Shown: positions 34,992 through 44,476 of the stretch, one piece after another
How positions within the stretch are numbered: the stretch's first letter is position 1
How the letters are laid out: each line of letters begins with the position of its first letter
DNA from: JBBQUN01 sp963717115
Lineage (GTDB): Bacteria > Actinomycetota > Acidimicrobiia > Acidimicrobiales > SZUA-35
DNA length: 64,000 bases
Direction of reading: 5' to 3'
Assembly (NCBI GenBank): GCA_963717115.1
Contig: CAVQVO010000011.1
Span: forward strand, 52,540 to 116,539
Made by a program: the position numbers and the translations under genes
Notes under the pieces: model-generated
The model's input: the letters and a program-made list of their open reading frames with translations, nothing else
Databases searched by the model: none
Told to the model about the DNA's origin: nothing

Positions 34992-35023
34992 CCGCTCTCG
35001 ATCGAGCGCTTCCTTCGGACAAG

Positions 35024-35842
35024 CTAAGGCACGTCGACGATGGTCATGATCTCCTGGCCTTGGTCATCGGGGTCGTAGCTGAACATGTAGGTGTGCGCCG
35101 TCTTGACGGTGAGCGTCAAGATGACGGTGGTGCCGGGGGCGATGGATTTGAGGCCGCCGGGGAAGTCGACGGCCAGCGGCGGAGGACCGTTCTGTCCGCC
35201 TTCCATCCACGCGCCGATCTCCGCGCCGCGGCTGAGGTCGGTGCCGGTGGGAACTCCTCCGGTGTTCAGCGGATGGGGTGTCGTCCCGGTGTTGGTGACC
35301 GCGATGGTGTGAGTTCCCGCAGTGAGCGTCGGCACGGTGATTCCGTCATCGTCGAGGGTGATCGTGAGATCGGCGGTTGGGGCGACGGTCTGGCTCGTAT
35401 CGGTCACCGTGAAGACAGTGATCATGCCGTGCTCGAGGTGGTTCATGCCATCGGCAGCCGGGAAGTAGCAGCTGAAGACGTACGTACCGGGTTCGAGTGT
35501 TCTCGCGATGTCGATTTCGTTGCCTGCACTGATGGCGGTGACACCGCCAGGGTCGGCGATCAAGACCTCGCCGGCTGGCGAGCCTCGCTCGATCCACGCC
35601 GTCACGTCCTCGACGGTGGTCCCCGGTTCGACCTGGGCGAGATCGAGTTCGTGCGCCAGGGAACCGGCGTTGACGATCTCGAATTCGACCATGGGTCCGG
35701 CGACGATCGTCGGCATGGTGATCGAGTAGTCGGCCAGCTTCACCTCGACCGGCCCTGTGGCTGCGTCTGGGTCGTCGCTGCCGCAAGCGGAGAGGGCGGC
35801 GCCGGCGAGAACGGCGGCCAGGGCGATGGTGGCAGGATTCAT
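35024..35842 (-). CDS. Cupredoxin-like lipoprotein with two domains
   Basis: 272 residues. Signal and lipobox ALSAC near residue 20; ATG 35842 has GGAGGAA 6 bases upstream. Two plastocyanin-like domains follow: domain 1 with GSLAHELDLAQ and GTYVFSCYFPAADGMNHLEH (His, Cys, His and Met in the order of type I copper ligands), and domain 2 with TTPHPLNTGG and TYMFSYDPDDQ (Cys replaced by Tyr). Domain 1 may bind copper; domain 2 probably does not. It is divergent from a histidine kinase gene. Confidence 0.72.
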   Translation of the reverse strand: MNPATIALAAVLAGAALSACGSDDPDAATGPVEVKLADYSITMPTIVAGPMVEFEIVNAGSLAHELDLAQVEPGTTVEDVTAWIERGSPAGEVLIADPGGVTAISAGNEIDIARTLEPGTYVFSCYFPAADGMNHLEHGMITVFTVTDTSQTVAPTADLTITLDDDGITVPTLTAGTHTIAVTNTGTTPHPLNTGGVPTGTDLSRGAEIGAWMEGGQNGPPPLAVDFPGGLKSIAPGTTVILTLTVKTAHTYMFSYDPDDQGQEIMTIVDVP

Positions 35843-35991
35843 GACGGGTTCCTCCGAGTGGCGAATGGTGTGTCGGCAACGATGCGTCCGATGCCGGAGA
35901 TGACGCATCGGCTTGCGGTCACCGGTTTGTCACATCGGCCTCGTGACACCGAGCCCTTGTGCTTGTTGTCCAGCTGGTCGAAGGTGAACAG

Positions 35992-37996
35992 GTGACTCGT
36001 GCGTGGATTCGGCATGGACTGCTCGCCAGTGCAGTGACACTGGGCATTGCCGGGGTGGTTGGATCGCTGAGTACAGGCGACCTTCCTGGAAACGGCGACA
36101 GTTGGGGACTCGCTGTCTCGTTCATTGCGTTCGCTCTTCTGGGTTGGGCCATCGGGGGACGGCAACCGGAGCTGCTGATCGGTTGGCTGCTTCTCGCTGG
36201 CGGCACCATCGGGGTGGCCGCCTTCCTTGCTTCGTGGTGGTCCTTCCAGTCGTTGATCAATGATCCGGGTTCGCTGCCGGGCGGTGCGGTGGCGGCCTGG
36301 CTTGCGGTGTGGCTCTCGGTTCTGCCGTGGCCGCTCGTTCTCGTCGCCCCACTGGTGTTGTTCCCGACCGGTCACGTGCGTAGCCGGCGCTGGCTTTGGT
36401 TCATGACCGTCGTCGGCGTCACCGTTGGCGCCCTGGTCGTGATGGCGGCTGTGTTGGCATCCCCGATAGCTGTTGGCGATGCGAAACAGCTGATCGATGC
36501 GCCCGGTATCGGCGAAACCGGCGCTGCCGGGGTGGCGATCGGGCTGCAGGCGATCGGTCGGCTGGTGGCGTTCGTGGCCATGGTGATCGCCTTCGTCGGC
36601 CTCGTCGTCGCTCGACATCGGGCGAGCGAACGAGGAGCGACAGCCCTACTCCACGGCCTTGGTCGGTGCCGCGGTCGTGTTGGCAATGATCTGCCTCGAT
36701 GTGCTGGTTCCGGTCGTATCCGGCCAGCGATACATGGTTCCAGAGGCGGTCACCACGATGACCTTGGTGGCGATACCAGCTGCGATCTCGGTCGCCGTCG
36801 TCCGCTTCCAGCTGTACGAATTGCGGGCCCTGGTCAGCCGTTCGGTTCTCCTGGCGATCACGGGATCGATGCTCACGATCGTCTATCTCGGCGTGCTGCT
36901 CCTCTTCTCGGCCGCCGTTGGTGATCGGGCGCCGCTGACGGTGCCGGGCATCCTCGCGGCAGGTGCCGTCGTGGCAGTCAGCGCACCCGTCGCTGCTCTG
37001 GCGACACACATCAACCGACGTTGGTTCGGTCGCGTTCACCGGCCGGCATCCGTGGTCACCCGCTTCGCCGAGGAACTACTGGTCGATGATGATCCGCTTG
37101 CGACTGCGAGAGCGTTGGCCGAAACGATTCGAGGCGAGTTGCGGCTGGGCTCGATCGAATTGGCGATCTCGGGAATCGAAAGTACGAAACTCGGTGTGCC
37201 GAAGGGGCCGGTCACGCAGCTCGATTTGCGCTACGGCCAGAACCGGGTCGGTGAATTGCGGGTCACCGCCAGACAGGGCGAGTCGCTCGGAGCAGTCGAC
37301 CGACGGATGCTCCGTGAGATCGCCGGATACGCATCGATCGCTGCTGAGGCGATTCGTGTCGGGGAGGACCTTCGCCGGGCGCAGCATGAGCTGGTCAGAG
37401 CCCAGGCCGAAGAACGCCGGCGCGTGCGGCGAGACCTCCACGACGACGTCGGTCCAACTCTGGCCTCGGCGCGGCTGAAACTTGCCGCACATCGTCGACA
37501 CCTGCCAGAGGGAACCAGCGTCGACGACATCATCGACCAACTCGCCGACTCGATCCGAGGGATCCGGCGAGTGGTCGAGGGCCTTCAACCGTCGGTGCTG
37601 GAAGACGTCGGGCTCATTTCGGCACTGCAGATCTTCTTGACCGACGTTCGCCAGACGTCCGGGATCCAGATCATTTTCGACGCACCGTCAGCACTGCCGG
37701 AGCTACCGACGGCGACGGCGAGCACGGCCTATCGAGTTGTCGCCGAAGCGCTCACGAATGTCGTGCGCCACAGCGGCGCGACGTTGTGCACGCTTGGAGT
37801 CGCCCACGCCGGAGAGAAACTGCACATCGAAGTCGCCGACAACGGCAATGGCTTCGACACCTCCGAATCGTCGGGGATGGGCTTGCGAAACATGCGCAGT
37901 CGCGCTGGATTGCTACACGGCGTTGCCACCATTGCCAGCTCGCCCGGGTCGGGCACCACCGTGGTGCTGGAAGTGCCGCTGTGCCCGCAGACGTGA
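35992..37996 (+). CDS. Multi-helix sensor histidine kinase (HisKA_3), one frameshift
   Basis: GTG 35992 opens about six membrane helices (AWIRHGLLASAVTLGIAGVV; ELLIGWLLLAGGTIGVAAFL; VLVAPLVLFPTGHVRSRRW). Near 36632 one indel moves the frame to EERQPYSTALVGAAVVLAMI, two or three more helices, a cytosolic region, the phospho-His motif RRVRRDLHDDVGPTLASARL and an ATPase domain with EALTNVVRHSGATLC and VADNGNGFD. It ends at 37996, overlapping the regulator gene by GTGA. Resembles the LiaS/NarX-type kinases of actinobacteria. Confidence 0.75.
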
Positions 37997-38703
37997 TTCG
38001 CGTGATGATCGCCGACGACCATCCCGTCTATCGGGACGGACTCGCCCAGCTGCTCTCGGCGATCGGCGGGTTCGAGGTGGTCGGACTTGCTGCGGACGGC
38101 ATCGCTGCGGTCGAATTGGCAGGCTCGCTCTTGCCCGACGTCGTGGTCATGGACATTCGGATGCCGAACCTCGACGGCATCGAAGCCACCCGTCGCATCA
38201 CTGCGGCTGATCCGAACATCGCCGTCGTGGTGCTCAGCATGTTCGAAGAAGACGACCTCGTCTTCGCTGCGGTTCGTGCCGGCGCACGCGGCTACCTGCT
38301 GAAAGACTCAGACGACGATCAGATCGCTGCGGTCCTTCGCGGTATCGCACGGGGCGAAGCGATCTTCGGCCCGACAACGGCGCGGCGTTTGCTGGATATG
38401 CTCGGCCGCTCGGCGAGCCCGCTCGGCAACCCCACACCGGATCCGTTCCCGCAGTTGACCGTACGCGAACACGACGTGCTCGAGCTGCTCGCTCGCGGGA
38501 AGCGCAACGCGATGATCGCCGAAGAGCTGTTCCTCAGCGAGCGGACCGTGCGCAACTACGTGTCGAACATCTTTGCCAAGCTTCAGGTTGCCGATCGTGC
38601 CCAGGCGATCGCCGCCGCCAGAGACGTTGGTCTCGGCCAGCCGCCGAACGAGAGCGCCCGATCACCGTCGATCGCCACGGACAGGGGTGCGGCTCGCCGC
38701 TGA
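37993..38703 (+). CDS. NarL-family response regulator
   Basis: About 236 residues. Receiver domain IRVMIADDHPVYRDGLAQLL with phospho-acceptor Asp in VVVMDIRMPNLDGIEATRRI and YLLKDSDDD; LuxR HTH LTVREHDVLELLARGKRNAM and ERTVRNYVSNIFAKLQVADR. GTG 37993 gives a 4-bp overlap with the kinase stop; GTG 37981 is an alternative. Intact partner of the upstream kinase. Confidence 0.88.
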   Translation: MIRVMIADDHPVYRDGLAQLLSAIGGFEVVGLAADGIAAVELAGSLLPDVVVMDIRMPNLDGIEATRRITAADPNIAVVVLSMFEEDDLVFAAVRAGARGYLLKDSDDDQIAAVLRGIARGEAIFGPTTARRLLDMLGRSASPLGNPTPDPFPQLTVREHDVLELLARGKRNAMIAEELFLSERTVRNYVSNIFAKLQVADRAQAIAAARDVGLGQPPNESARSPSIATDRGAARR

Positions 38704-39008
38704 TCCGACAGGCCCGATGCCGGATCGACGCATGTCGCTGTGAGGTTTCCGAGGCTCCGCTGGTCCACCAACGGTGTCGGCACCCAGCCACCGATCGGTG
38801 GGGGACTGAGCAGTTCGGCACGGAAGGTGTCGCCGAGTCCGTAGCCGAAAGGCGATGCCTGGGGTGGCTGCCGACCCGGTGAGGAAGTGTTCGCTCCTGC
38901 CACTCGGGGCATGGGCGATCGGCGACGAGATTGCTCGATGGACCGCTGACCACGACCACGTCCAGCGTGGTCAGACCGTGGCCGGTCCATCACTCCCAGA
39001 TCTATCGC
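38704..39008. other. Intergenic region with a perfect 9-bp inverted repeat
   Basis: No gene recognised. CTGACCACG (38946-38954) and CGTGGTCAG (38966-38974) pair perfectly over an 11-base loop; there is no T-run after it, so it is either a weak terminator for the two-component operon or a regulator site for the PadR promoter 35 bases further on. Confidence 0.45.
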
Positions 39009-39036
39009 TTGACACTATATCGATTGATGATAGATA
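39009..39036 (+). promoter_or_regulatory. Promoter and probable PadR operator, leaderless start
   Basis: TTGACA (39009-39014), 16-base spacer, TAGATA (39031-39036). The spacer is AT-rich and contains a TATC...GATA dyad (39018-39021 and 39028-39031), like autoregulatory PadR sites. The start codon lies only 8 bases after the -10, so the transcript should be leaderless. Confidence 0.6.
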
Positions 39037-39044
39037 CTGCGGCC

Positions 39045-39389
39045 ATGACGGATCCGATGTCCTTCTTGCCATTGCCAGCCGCACAGTTCCATGTGCTGGT
39101 CGCCCTCACCGAGGGTGACCGTCACGGCTACGCGATCATGCAAGCGGTCGAGGATTCCTCCGGAGGGATCGTTCGAATGGGCCCTGCGACGTTGTACGGC
39201 ACCCTCAAACGGCTTGTTGATCACGGGCTGGCCGAAGAATCGGCCCACCGGCCCAGCGAGGACGACGACCAACGACGGCGCTACTACCACCTGACCGGCC
39301 TCGGTCGACGAGTCTGTTCGGCCGAAGCCGACCGCCTCGCGGACCTCGTTCACATCACGCGCACCAACCTGAATCCGGGCGTGGCCTGA
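39045..39389 (+). CDS. PadR-family transcriptional regulator
   Basis: 114 residues with the PadR winged helix: FHVLVALTEGDRHGYAIMQA, RMGPATLYGTLKRLVDHGLA and RRRYYHLTGLGRRV. ATG 39045 was chosen because a TTGACA/TAGATA promoter ends just before it. The next gene begins 1 base after its stop and encodes a membrane protein whose N-terminus is typical of PadR-controlled permeases, so it probably represses this pair. Confidence 0.85.
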   Translation: MTDPMSFLPLPAAQFHVLVALTEGDRHGYAIMQAVEDSSGGIVRMGPATLYGTLKRLVDHGLAEESAHRPSEDDDQRRRYYHLTGLGRRVCSAEADRLADLVHITRTNLNPGVA

Positions 39390-39390
39390 C

Positions 39391-39969
39391 ATGCACGACC
39401 ATCGCCTGTACCGGGCACTGACCCGCCTCTACCCAAGCGACTTTCGCGACCGCTACCGCGACGACCTCGTCCAGCACCACGCCGACCTGATCGGCGAACG
39501 AGGCAACACCGCCGCATGGACCCGAACCGGGCTCGACCTGCTCGTCACCGTTCCCCGCTACCGACTGGAGACCATCATGAACAACCGCCACAGCACTGCA
39601 ACCCTCGACGTCATCATCGGCCTCGTCGCTGCCGCGGGAATTGCCGCCTTCGCCGGCGGCTTCATCCCCGGCATTGGGCTCGTCGTCATCGCTGCCCTCT
39701 TCGCGATCACCCAACGAAACGCCATGGCCCGCTCCATCCGGACACCCAACTCGTCTCAACGTGCCCACCGGCTCCATCTGGCCGCCGTCAGCGCCGGCAT
39801 CTTCGGAGCATGCGTGATCGGGTTCATGATCGTGACCTGGGACGGAGAGGCCAGCTCACTCGGACTGCTCGGCACCAGCGTGCCAGGAACAGCAGCACTC
39901 GTCGCCGCCGTCGGGTTCCTGGCCGCTGGTCTTCTCACACCACGAGACTCCACCAACGCAGCGCACTGA
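39391..39969 (+). CDS. Membrane protein controlled by PadR regulator
   Basis: 192 residues. Residues 1-60 (RLYRALTRLYPSDFRDRYRD, DLVQHHADL) match the short cytosolic prefix found before permease domains next to PadR genes. Then come about four membrane helices (DVIIGLVAAAGIAAFAGGFI; LGLVVIAALFAI; VSAGIFGACVIGFMIV; GTAALVAAVGFLAAGLL). There is no FtsX or ABC motif. Function unknown. Confidence 0.65.
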   Translation: MHDHRLYRALTRLYPSDFRDRYRDDLVQHHADLIGERGNTAAWTRTGLDLLVTVPRYRLETIMNNRHSTATLDVIIGLVAAAGIAAFAGGFIPGIGLVVIAALFAITQRNAMARSIRTPNSSQRAHRLHLAAVSAGIFGACVIGFMIVTWDGEASSLGLLGTSVPGTAALVAAVGFLAAGLLTPRDSTNAAH

Positions 39970-40235
39970 CCCTCACGGGGCCGTCCCGGTTGGCCGTCTC
40001 CGAGCACGACGAGTGTCGTGGTGTCGGGGGAACGGTGATCGGCGCCTCGACTTCGGTGAGCGTGACGGGGTCGACGATTCGGATCCTGTGTTGCCACGGA
40101 TCCGACGGCGAGATGATCGGCGTCGAGATGGGCCAATCGGGCCGTCCGCCACAGCTGGTCGTCGAACGCCTCGGCCGGGGCGAGTCCGCCGAGGTCACCC
40201 CCGCCGGAGCCGCCGTCGAATCCTGACCGTCTCGG

Positions 40236-41012
40236 TCAGTTCCCGAGCGAACCGCCGAAGATCTGCCACGCCAGGACCGACTTGGCCCCGAGGCTGAGCA
40301 CGAGGTACGTCTTCTCGCCGAAGGCGTAGTCGGACCAGCGCCCGACTTCGCGGTATTGCAGCCACTGGTTCAGCCCGAAACTGAAGAAGAACAGGAACTG
40401 GGCGATGACGATGCCGTAGACGAAGCCGGGCACGGTTTCGGATCCGAGGATGTTGGTGAGGATGGCGAGCCACGGAGCGAGACCGACGACCGTGCCGAAC
40501 CAGAACGGCACCATCGTCGTCGACGAACGGCCCGGCGGGTTCATCCGCTCCTGGAGCCAGCCGAACAGGATCATCCCCACGTTGGCTCCGGCGATACCGA
40601 TGACGGCGGTGATGTCGGTGATGCCGCTGTAGGACGCGATCAGCAGCACCATCAAGGTGGCGCTGAAGGAGTACTCGACCCAGCGGAACCGGTTGATGCC
40701 GTGCTGGAGGTCTCGCTCGTAGGTCGAGCGGGCCACCGTCGCGGTGATGAGGTGATCGAGCGCCGCCAGACCGAGGAACACCGCGATCGCCACACCGATC
40801 CGAACGTCGACGAAGTCCGCAGCGGTGGGGCGCCTCGTGCCGGGAGGGCCCTCGGGGAACGTCGAGGTCAGTGTGATGGCGAAATTGCTGGCCAACACCA
40901 GGATCAGGATCGCCTGCAGCCCGTGGAGAGCGGTCAGACCGAGGTTCCAGAGACGGAGATTGGCGAACCGCTCGGGGGAGATGGAGGTCGTCGGCTCGGC
41001 GCGGTCTGGCAT
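40236..41012 (-). CDS. Heliorhodopsin
   Basis: 258 residues with seven membrane helices. Helix 3 has RWVEYSFSATLM with the counter-ion Glu113, and helix 7 has SLGAKSVLAWQIF with Lys244, the retinal Schiff-base lysine. MNPPG, GFVYGIVIAQFLFFFSFGLN and RWSDYAFGEK are further segments shared with known heliorhodopsins. ATG 41012 follows AGGGTGA. Heliorhodopsins lie inverted in the membrane relative to other rhodopsins, and their role is unsettled. No carotenoid or retinal-synthesis gene is in the window, so retinal must come from elsewhere. Confidence 0.88.
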   Translation of the reverse strand: MPDRAEPTTSISPERFANLRLWNLGLTALHGLQAILILVLASNFAITLTSTFPEGPPGTRRPTAADFVDVRIGVAIAVFLGLAALDHLITATVARSTYERDLQHGINRFRWVEYSFSATLMVLLIASYSGITDITAVIGIAGANVGMILFGWLQERMNPPGRSSTTMVPFWFGTVVGLAPWLAILTNILGSETVPGFVYGIVIAQFLFFFSFGLNQWLQYREVGRWSDYAFGEKTYLVLSLGAKSVLAWQIFGGSLGN

Positions 41013-41229
41013 CGTGTCACCCTGCATGATTCGTCGTCTTTCCGGGCCGAGCCGGTCGGTCGGGCCACCGATCCGAGCGTAATCGAGCGCACCACGTCGA
41101 CTGCGAACCGCAGCCGCTCGCCTCGGCTCATGCCGGAGTTGCGCGGTGGGCGTGGGTGGGAGCCGGACCAGCCGTGACCGAGGCGACGCCTGGACGTCGT
41201 CGGTCGCCCGGTCTGAACCGGGTGTTCGA

Positions 41230-41880
41230 TCAGGCGGTGCCGCTGCCCGGGATGCGGGTGTAGTACTGGTGGAACTCGTCGCCGATGGCGTGGATGGGTG
41301 CATGCGGGCCGAGGTCGAGCACCAACGCCTCGGTGAGCATCCGGGTCCGGTATTCCCAGCCGTCGGGGAGTTGCGTCATCTGCTCGCCGAGCGTCTCGAG
41401 GGTGTCGAGGGTGAACTCGGGGCCGTGGGCCTGCATCACGTAGGCGTGTCCGTCGGCATCGACGAGCTCGAACACCGGGTGCCCCGCGGCGTAGACCATG
41501 CGATGGGTTTTCTGCGGACTGAACACCTGGTACGGAGCGGCACCGCCCTGCGCCATCAGGAGTGCGACGGACACGGTGGCGCCATACCGGGCGTCGAGCC
41601 CACCGAAGGACGTCGGTGGTCCGAGCAACACGGTCTGGGAATCCATGACCCAGTATTTCGGCCCGTTCTTCACGACCCGGAGCGCACCGTGCTGTTGTGC
41701 GAGGAGGTCGAGATCGAGGTCGTCCCAGATCTCTGCCGGCGCGTCGTTCAGGCACGCGGTGTTGTACATGTCGACGGTCTCGCCCATCACGAGCAGCAAT
41801 TCGGCGAAGCGTCGACCTCGCACGTCGTCGAGCGTGACCGAGCTGGTCTCGTGCGGGCTGGCCTCGGTGGTGTTCGGCAT
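41230..41880 (-). CDS. Hypothetical protein next to heliorhodopsin gene
   Basis: 216 residues, ATG 41880 with AGGAGA 5 bases upstream. Segments such as RGRRFAELLLVMGETVDMYN, KYWVMDSQTVLLGPPTSFGG, HGPEFTLDTLETLGEQMTQL and EYRTRMLTEALVLDL look like a compact globular cytosolic domain. It is on the same strand as, and 217 bases upstream of, heliorhodopsin. I do not recognise the family. Confidence 0.65.
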   Translation of the reverse strand: MPNTTEASPHETSSVTLDDVRGRRFAELLLVMGETVDMYNTACLNDAPAEIWDDLDLDLLAQQHGALRVVKNGPKYWVMDSQTVLLGPPTSFGGLDARYGATVSVALLMAQGGAAPYQVFSPQKTHRMVYAAGHPVFELVDADGHAYVMQAHGPEFTLDTLETLGEQMTQLPDGWEYRTRMLTEALVLDLGPHAPIHAIGDEFHQYYTRIPGSGTA

Positions 41881-42360
41881 GGCATCTCCTGTCGTGTCGG
41901 TGGGACCCGCCGTCGTGGACTCGGGACCCACCCTCGGTACGGACCGAACACCTGACGGCGCGGCTGAGCGACACTACTGCAGCCGACCGGCTGCGTGTCA
42001 CGACACGGAGCGAGTCGTCCCGTGGTGTCGGAACGAGTGCCCGAGGCCCGGGATGGATTCCGTTCGACCCCAGGTGGGCGAGGTCCCTCCGGATGTCGCG
42101 CAGGTGCGCCCGCTCCTCCTCGAGGACGAACGTAGGAGCCACCGACAGTGGAATGGAAGTCCGGCACCCGGCGGCGTGATTGCGGGGCATGGAGGATCGA
42201 GGTTGATCCGCGCTCGGACTGGTCGGCCGGGTACGGGCGTTTGGCGATCTGGCCCGTTCAGGGTCGCGGATGACGTGTCGGGGCTCGCTGGGGCAATCGT
42301 TCTCGACATCGAACGAGTTGACCGGGTCGCTGCGACGGACACTCGTCGGTGCCGATGACG
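41881..42360. other. 480-bp region without recognisable gene
   Basis: No convincing frame, RNA gene or strong hairpin with T-run was seen. It lies downstream of the cyclase-LuxR gene and upstream of the hypothetical gene, both on the minus strand, and must contain the promoter of the latter. Confidence 0.4.
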
Positions 42361-44406
42361 TCAGGGGCTGTCGATTTCGTCGTGGTGTTCGGGCGGAGTG
42401 TTGCGGGCGCGGTTGATGGCTGCTGTGGCTTGGGCACGGGATCGGACACCGAGTTTGCGGTAGGCGCGGCTGAGATGGGTCTCGACGGTTTTGACCGAGA
42501 CGAAGGATTTGGCTGCGATTTCTCGGTTTGTCGCACCGGCGACTGCGGCGAGGACCATGGCTCGTTCCTGGTCGGTCAGGGAGCTGAGGTCGAGGGTCTG
42601 GCCGGCTGTGTCACCACAGGCTCGGAGTTCTCTTGTGGCGCGTTGATGCCAGGGTTCGGCTCCGAGGGCAACGAAGATCGAGTCAGCCCGGCGGAGCACG
42701 ATGCGGGCTTGGCGAATGGCTTTGGCTCGACGGGCGAGTTCGCCGGTCACGAGGGCAGAGCGTGCTTGTTCGAAGGGTGCTCCGATCGATGCGAAGATCC
42801 CTTCGGATCTTGATCCGAGTTCGGTTCCGGTGGTGGGGTCGGTTGCTGTGAGTGCTGCGCTTCGGTACCACAGGCCGCGTCCCCAGTTCGTCGTACCCTC
42901 GGGCGAGGTTGCGGTGTGGAGGGCAATCGCTCGGTCTTTTGATCCGTCGCGGACCAGGGCTTCGATCAGGTCTGCGTCCCATTGGCGGATCGATGCGAGG
43001 GATGGGAGTGGGGAACGGTCGTTGGAGGCGAGGTCGGTGAGGAGGTCGACCGCTCGTGCCGCTTGGTCGGTCGACAATGCGAGGAATCCTTGGGCAGCGA
43101 TGACCCGCATGAGGGTGGAGCCGTCGCCGCGGTCATAGGCCGATGCGCGTGCGGTGTCCAGCAGCTGTTCGGCCAGCGGCGTGTCACCGCGTGCGGCAGC
43201 CAAGCGGGCTGCCAGAGCTGAGACGTAGCCGGTGGGAAGCGCCGCGGCCCTGGAGCGTTCGAGGGCTTCGGTGAGTGCGTGTTCGGCGTGTGACCACCGG
43301 CCGCGGCGTAGGTCGAGTTCGGCGTGGCAGGCGAGGGCCCAGATCAAGGCGTTGTGGTCGGCTTCGGTGCGGGCCAAGGCAACGGTTTGGAGTCCGATTT
43401 GCGCGGCGTCGTCGAACCGATCGACGAAGGTGTACCAGTTCGCGACTTCGAGCAGGATCAGGTGGGCCCCAAGTCCGTGGTCGTCCGAGAGAAGCACGTG
43501 TCGTAGTTCGTCGAGCAGGGAATGGTCGATCGTGCTGGTGCCTCGGATGACGCCGACGATCATGGCCAGCGATCGCATCATCGAACGTGCCGGGTGATCG
43601 ATCCCGGGTTCCTCGGTTTCGGCTTGGTCGATTGCCCGGAGTGCTTGACCGGCCAGTCGTTCGGCGTCGGCGAGTCGATCGCCGATGACGGCCATCCACG
43701 CCGCTGCGCCGAGTCGCAGAGCCGCGGCGCGGCCGCTGTGGCTCGATGCGGCACCAAAGCGAATTGCCAATTCGTCGAAAGGAGCGACACCCCATTCCAA
43801 CGACCGAAGGTTGAGTTGTGGAGCCGAAGCGACCAGCGGTGGGAAGTCGGTTTCGAGTCCATCGGCGACGAGTTGGTAGATCCGCTCGGGCCGAGTGAGG
43901 TCACGAAGCGGATGCTCGCCGAGGTCACGGAACTCGTAGCGGCTGTCCTGGTCTATTGCGAGGTCACGGGTAGCGCCCGACACGAGCACCTGACCACCCC
44001 GACCGAGTGCCCGCAGGCGTGCACAACGGATGATGGATTGGCCCGCGTAGTTGGAGTCGTCTCGCAGCTGCACCTCACCCGTGTGCACGGCCATACGGAC
44101 CTTCACGGGTCGAGCGGTCGGCCACGGCTCGATCGACAGAGCCCGCTGGGCCGCGATGGCCGCAGCGAGCGCTGCCGAGGGTCGGGCGAAGGCGGCGACG
44201 ACGGAGTCGCCTTCGCCTTGCTCCTGGGGTCGGACACCACCCTCGCGTTCGACGGCCTCGGCAAGAATCGCCGCGTGACGGCGAATGGCGCTTGTCATGT
44301 CGTCAGCAGACTCCGTTGACCACAGTCGCGTCGAACCCTCGACGTCGGTGAGCAGGAAGGTCACCGTCCCGACGGGCAGCGCGAGGGCTCGATCGGGCGA
44401 GTTCAC
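42361..44406 (-). CDS. Class III cyclase domain fused to helical repeats and LuxR HTH
   Basis: About 681 residues. Cyclase domain at ~10-185: VGTVTFLLTDVEGSTRLWST and GEGDSVVAAFARPSAAL hold the two metal Asp residues. A long TPR-like helical region follows (~200-600). The C-terminus is a LuxR HTH: LTDQERAMVLAAVAGATNRE and VSVKTVETHLSRAYRKLGV. No Walker A is present, so the STAND ATPase is missing. GTG 44406 is preferred because the cyclase motif follows at once; a TTG at 44475 is also open. It lies just behind a STAND-LuxR gene; together they contain all the parts of the usual single-chain regulator. Confidence 0.8.
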   Translation of the reverse strand: MNSPDRALALPVGTVTFLLTDVEGSTRLWSTESADDMTSAIRRHAAILAEAVEREGGVRPQEQGEGDSVVAAFARPSAALAAAIAAQRALSIEPWPTARPVKVRMAVHTGEVQLRDDSNYAGQSIIRCARLRALGRGGQVLVSGATRDLAIDQDSRYEFRDLGEHPLRDLTRPERIYQLVADGLETDFPPLVASAPQLNLRSLEWGVAPFDELAIRFGAASSHSGRAAALRLGAAAWMAVIGDRLADAERLAGQALRAIDQAETEEPGIDHPARSMMRSLAMIVGVIRGTSTIDHSLLDELRHVLLSDDHGLGAHLILLEVANWYTFVDRFDDAAQIGLQTVALARTEADHNALIWALACHAELDLRRGRWSHAEHALTEALERSRAAALPTGYVSALAARLAAARGDTPLAEQLLDTARASAYDRGDGSTLMRVIAAQGFLALSTDQAARAVDLLTDLASNDRSPLPSLASIRQWDADLIEALVRDGSKDRAIALHTATSPEGTTNWGRGLWYRSAALTATDPTTGTELGSRSEGIFASIGAPFEQARSALVTGELARRAKAIRQARIVLRRADSIFVALGAEPWHQRATRELRACGDTAGQTLDLSSLTDQERAMVLAAVAGATNREIAAKSFVSVKTVETHLSRAYRKLGVRSRAQATAAINRARNTPPEHHDEIDSP

Positions 44407-44476
44407 CCTCGACGCTCCCCAGGGGACGCGCTGCCGCGGTCCGCCATACCTCGCCACCCCAGGCCCTCGTAGCAAT

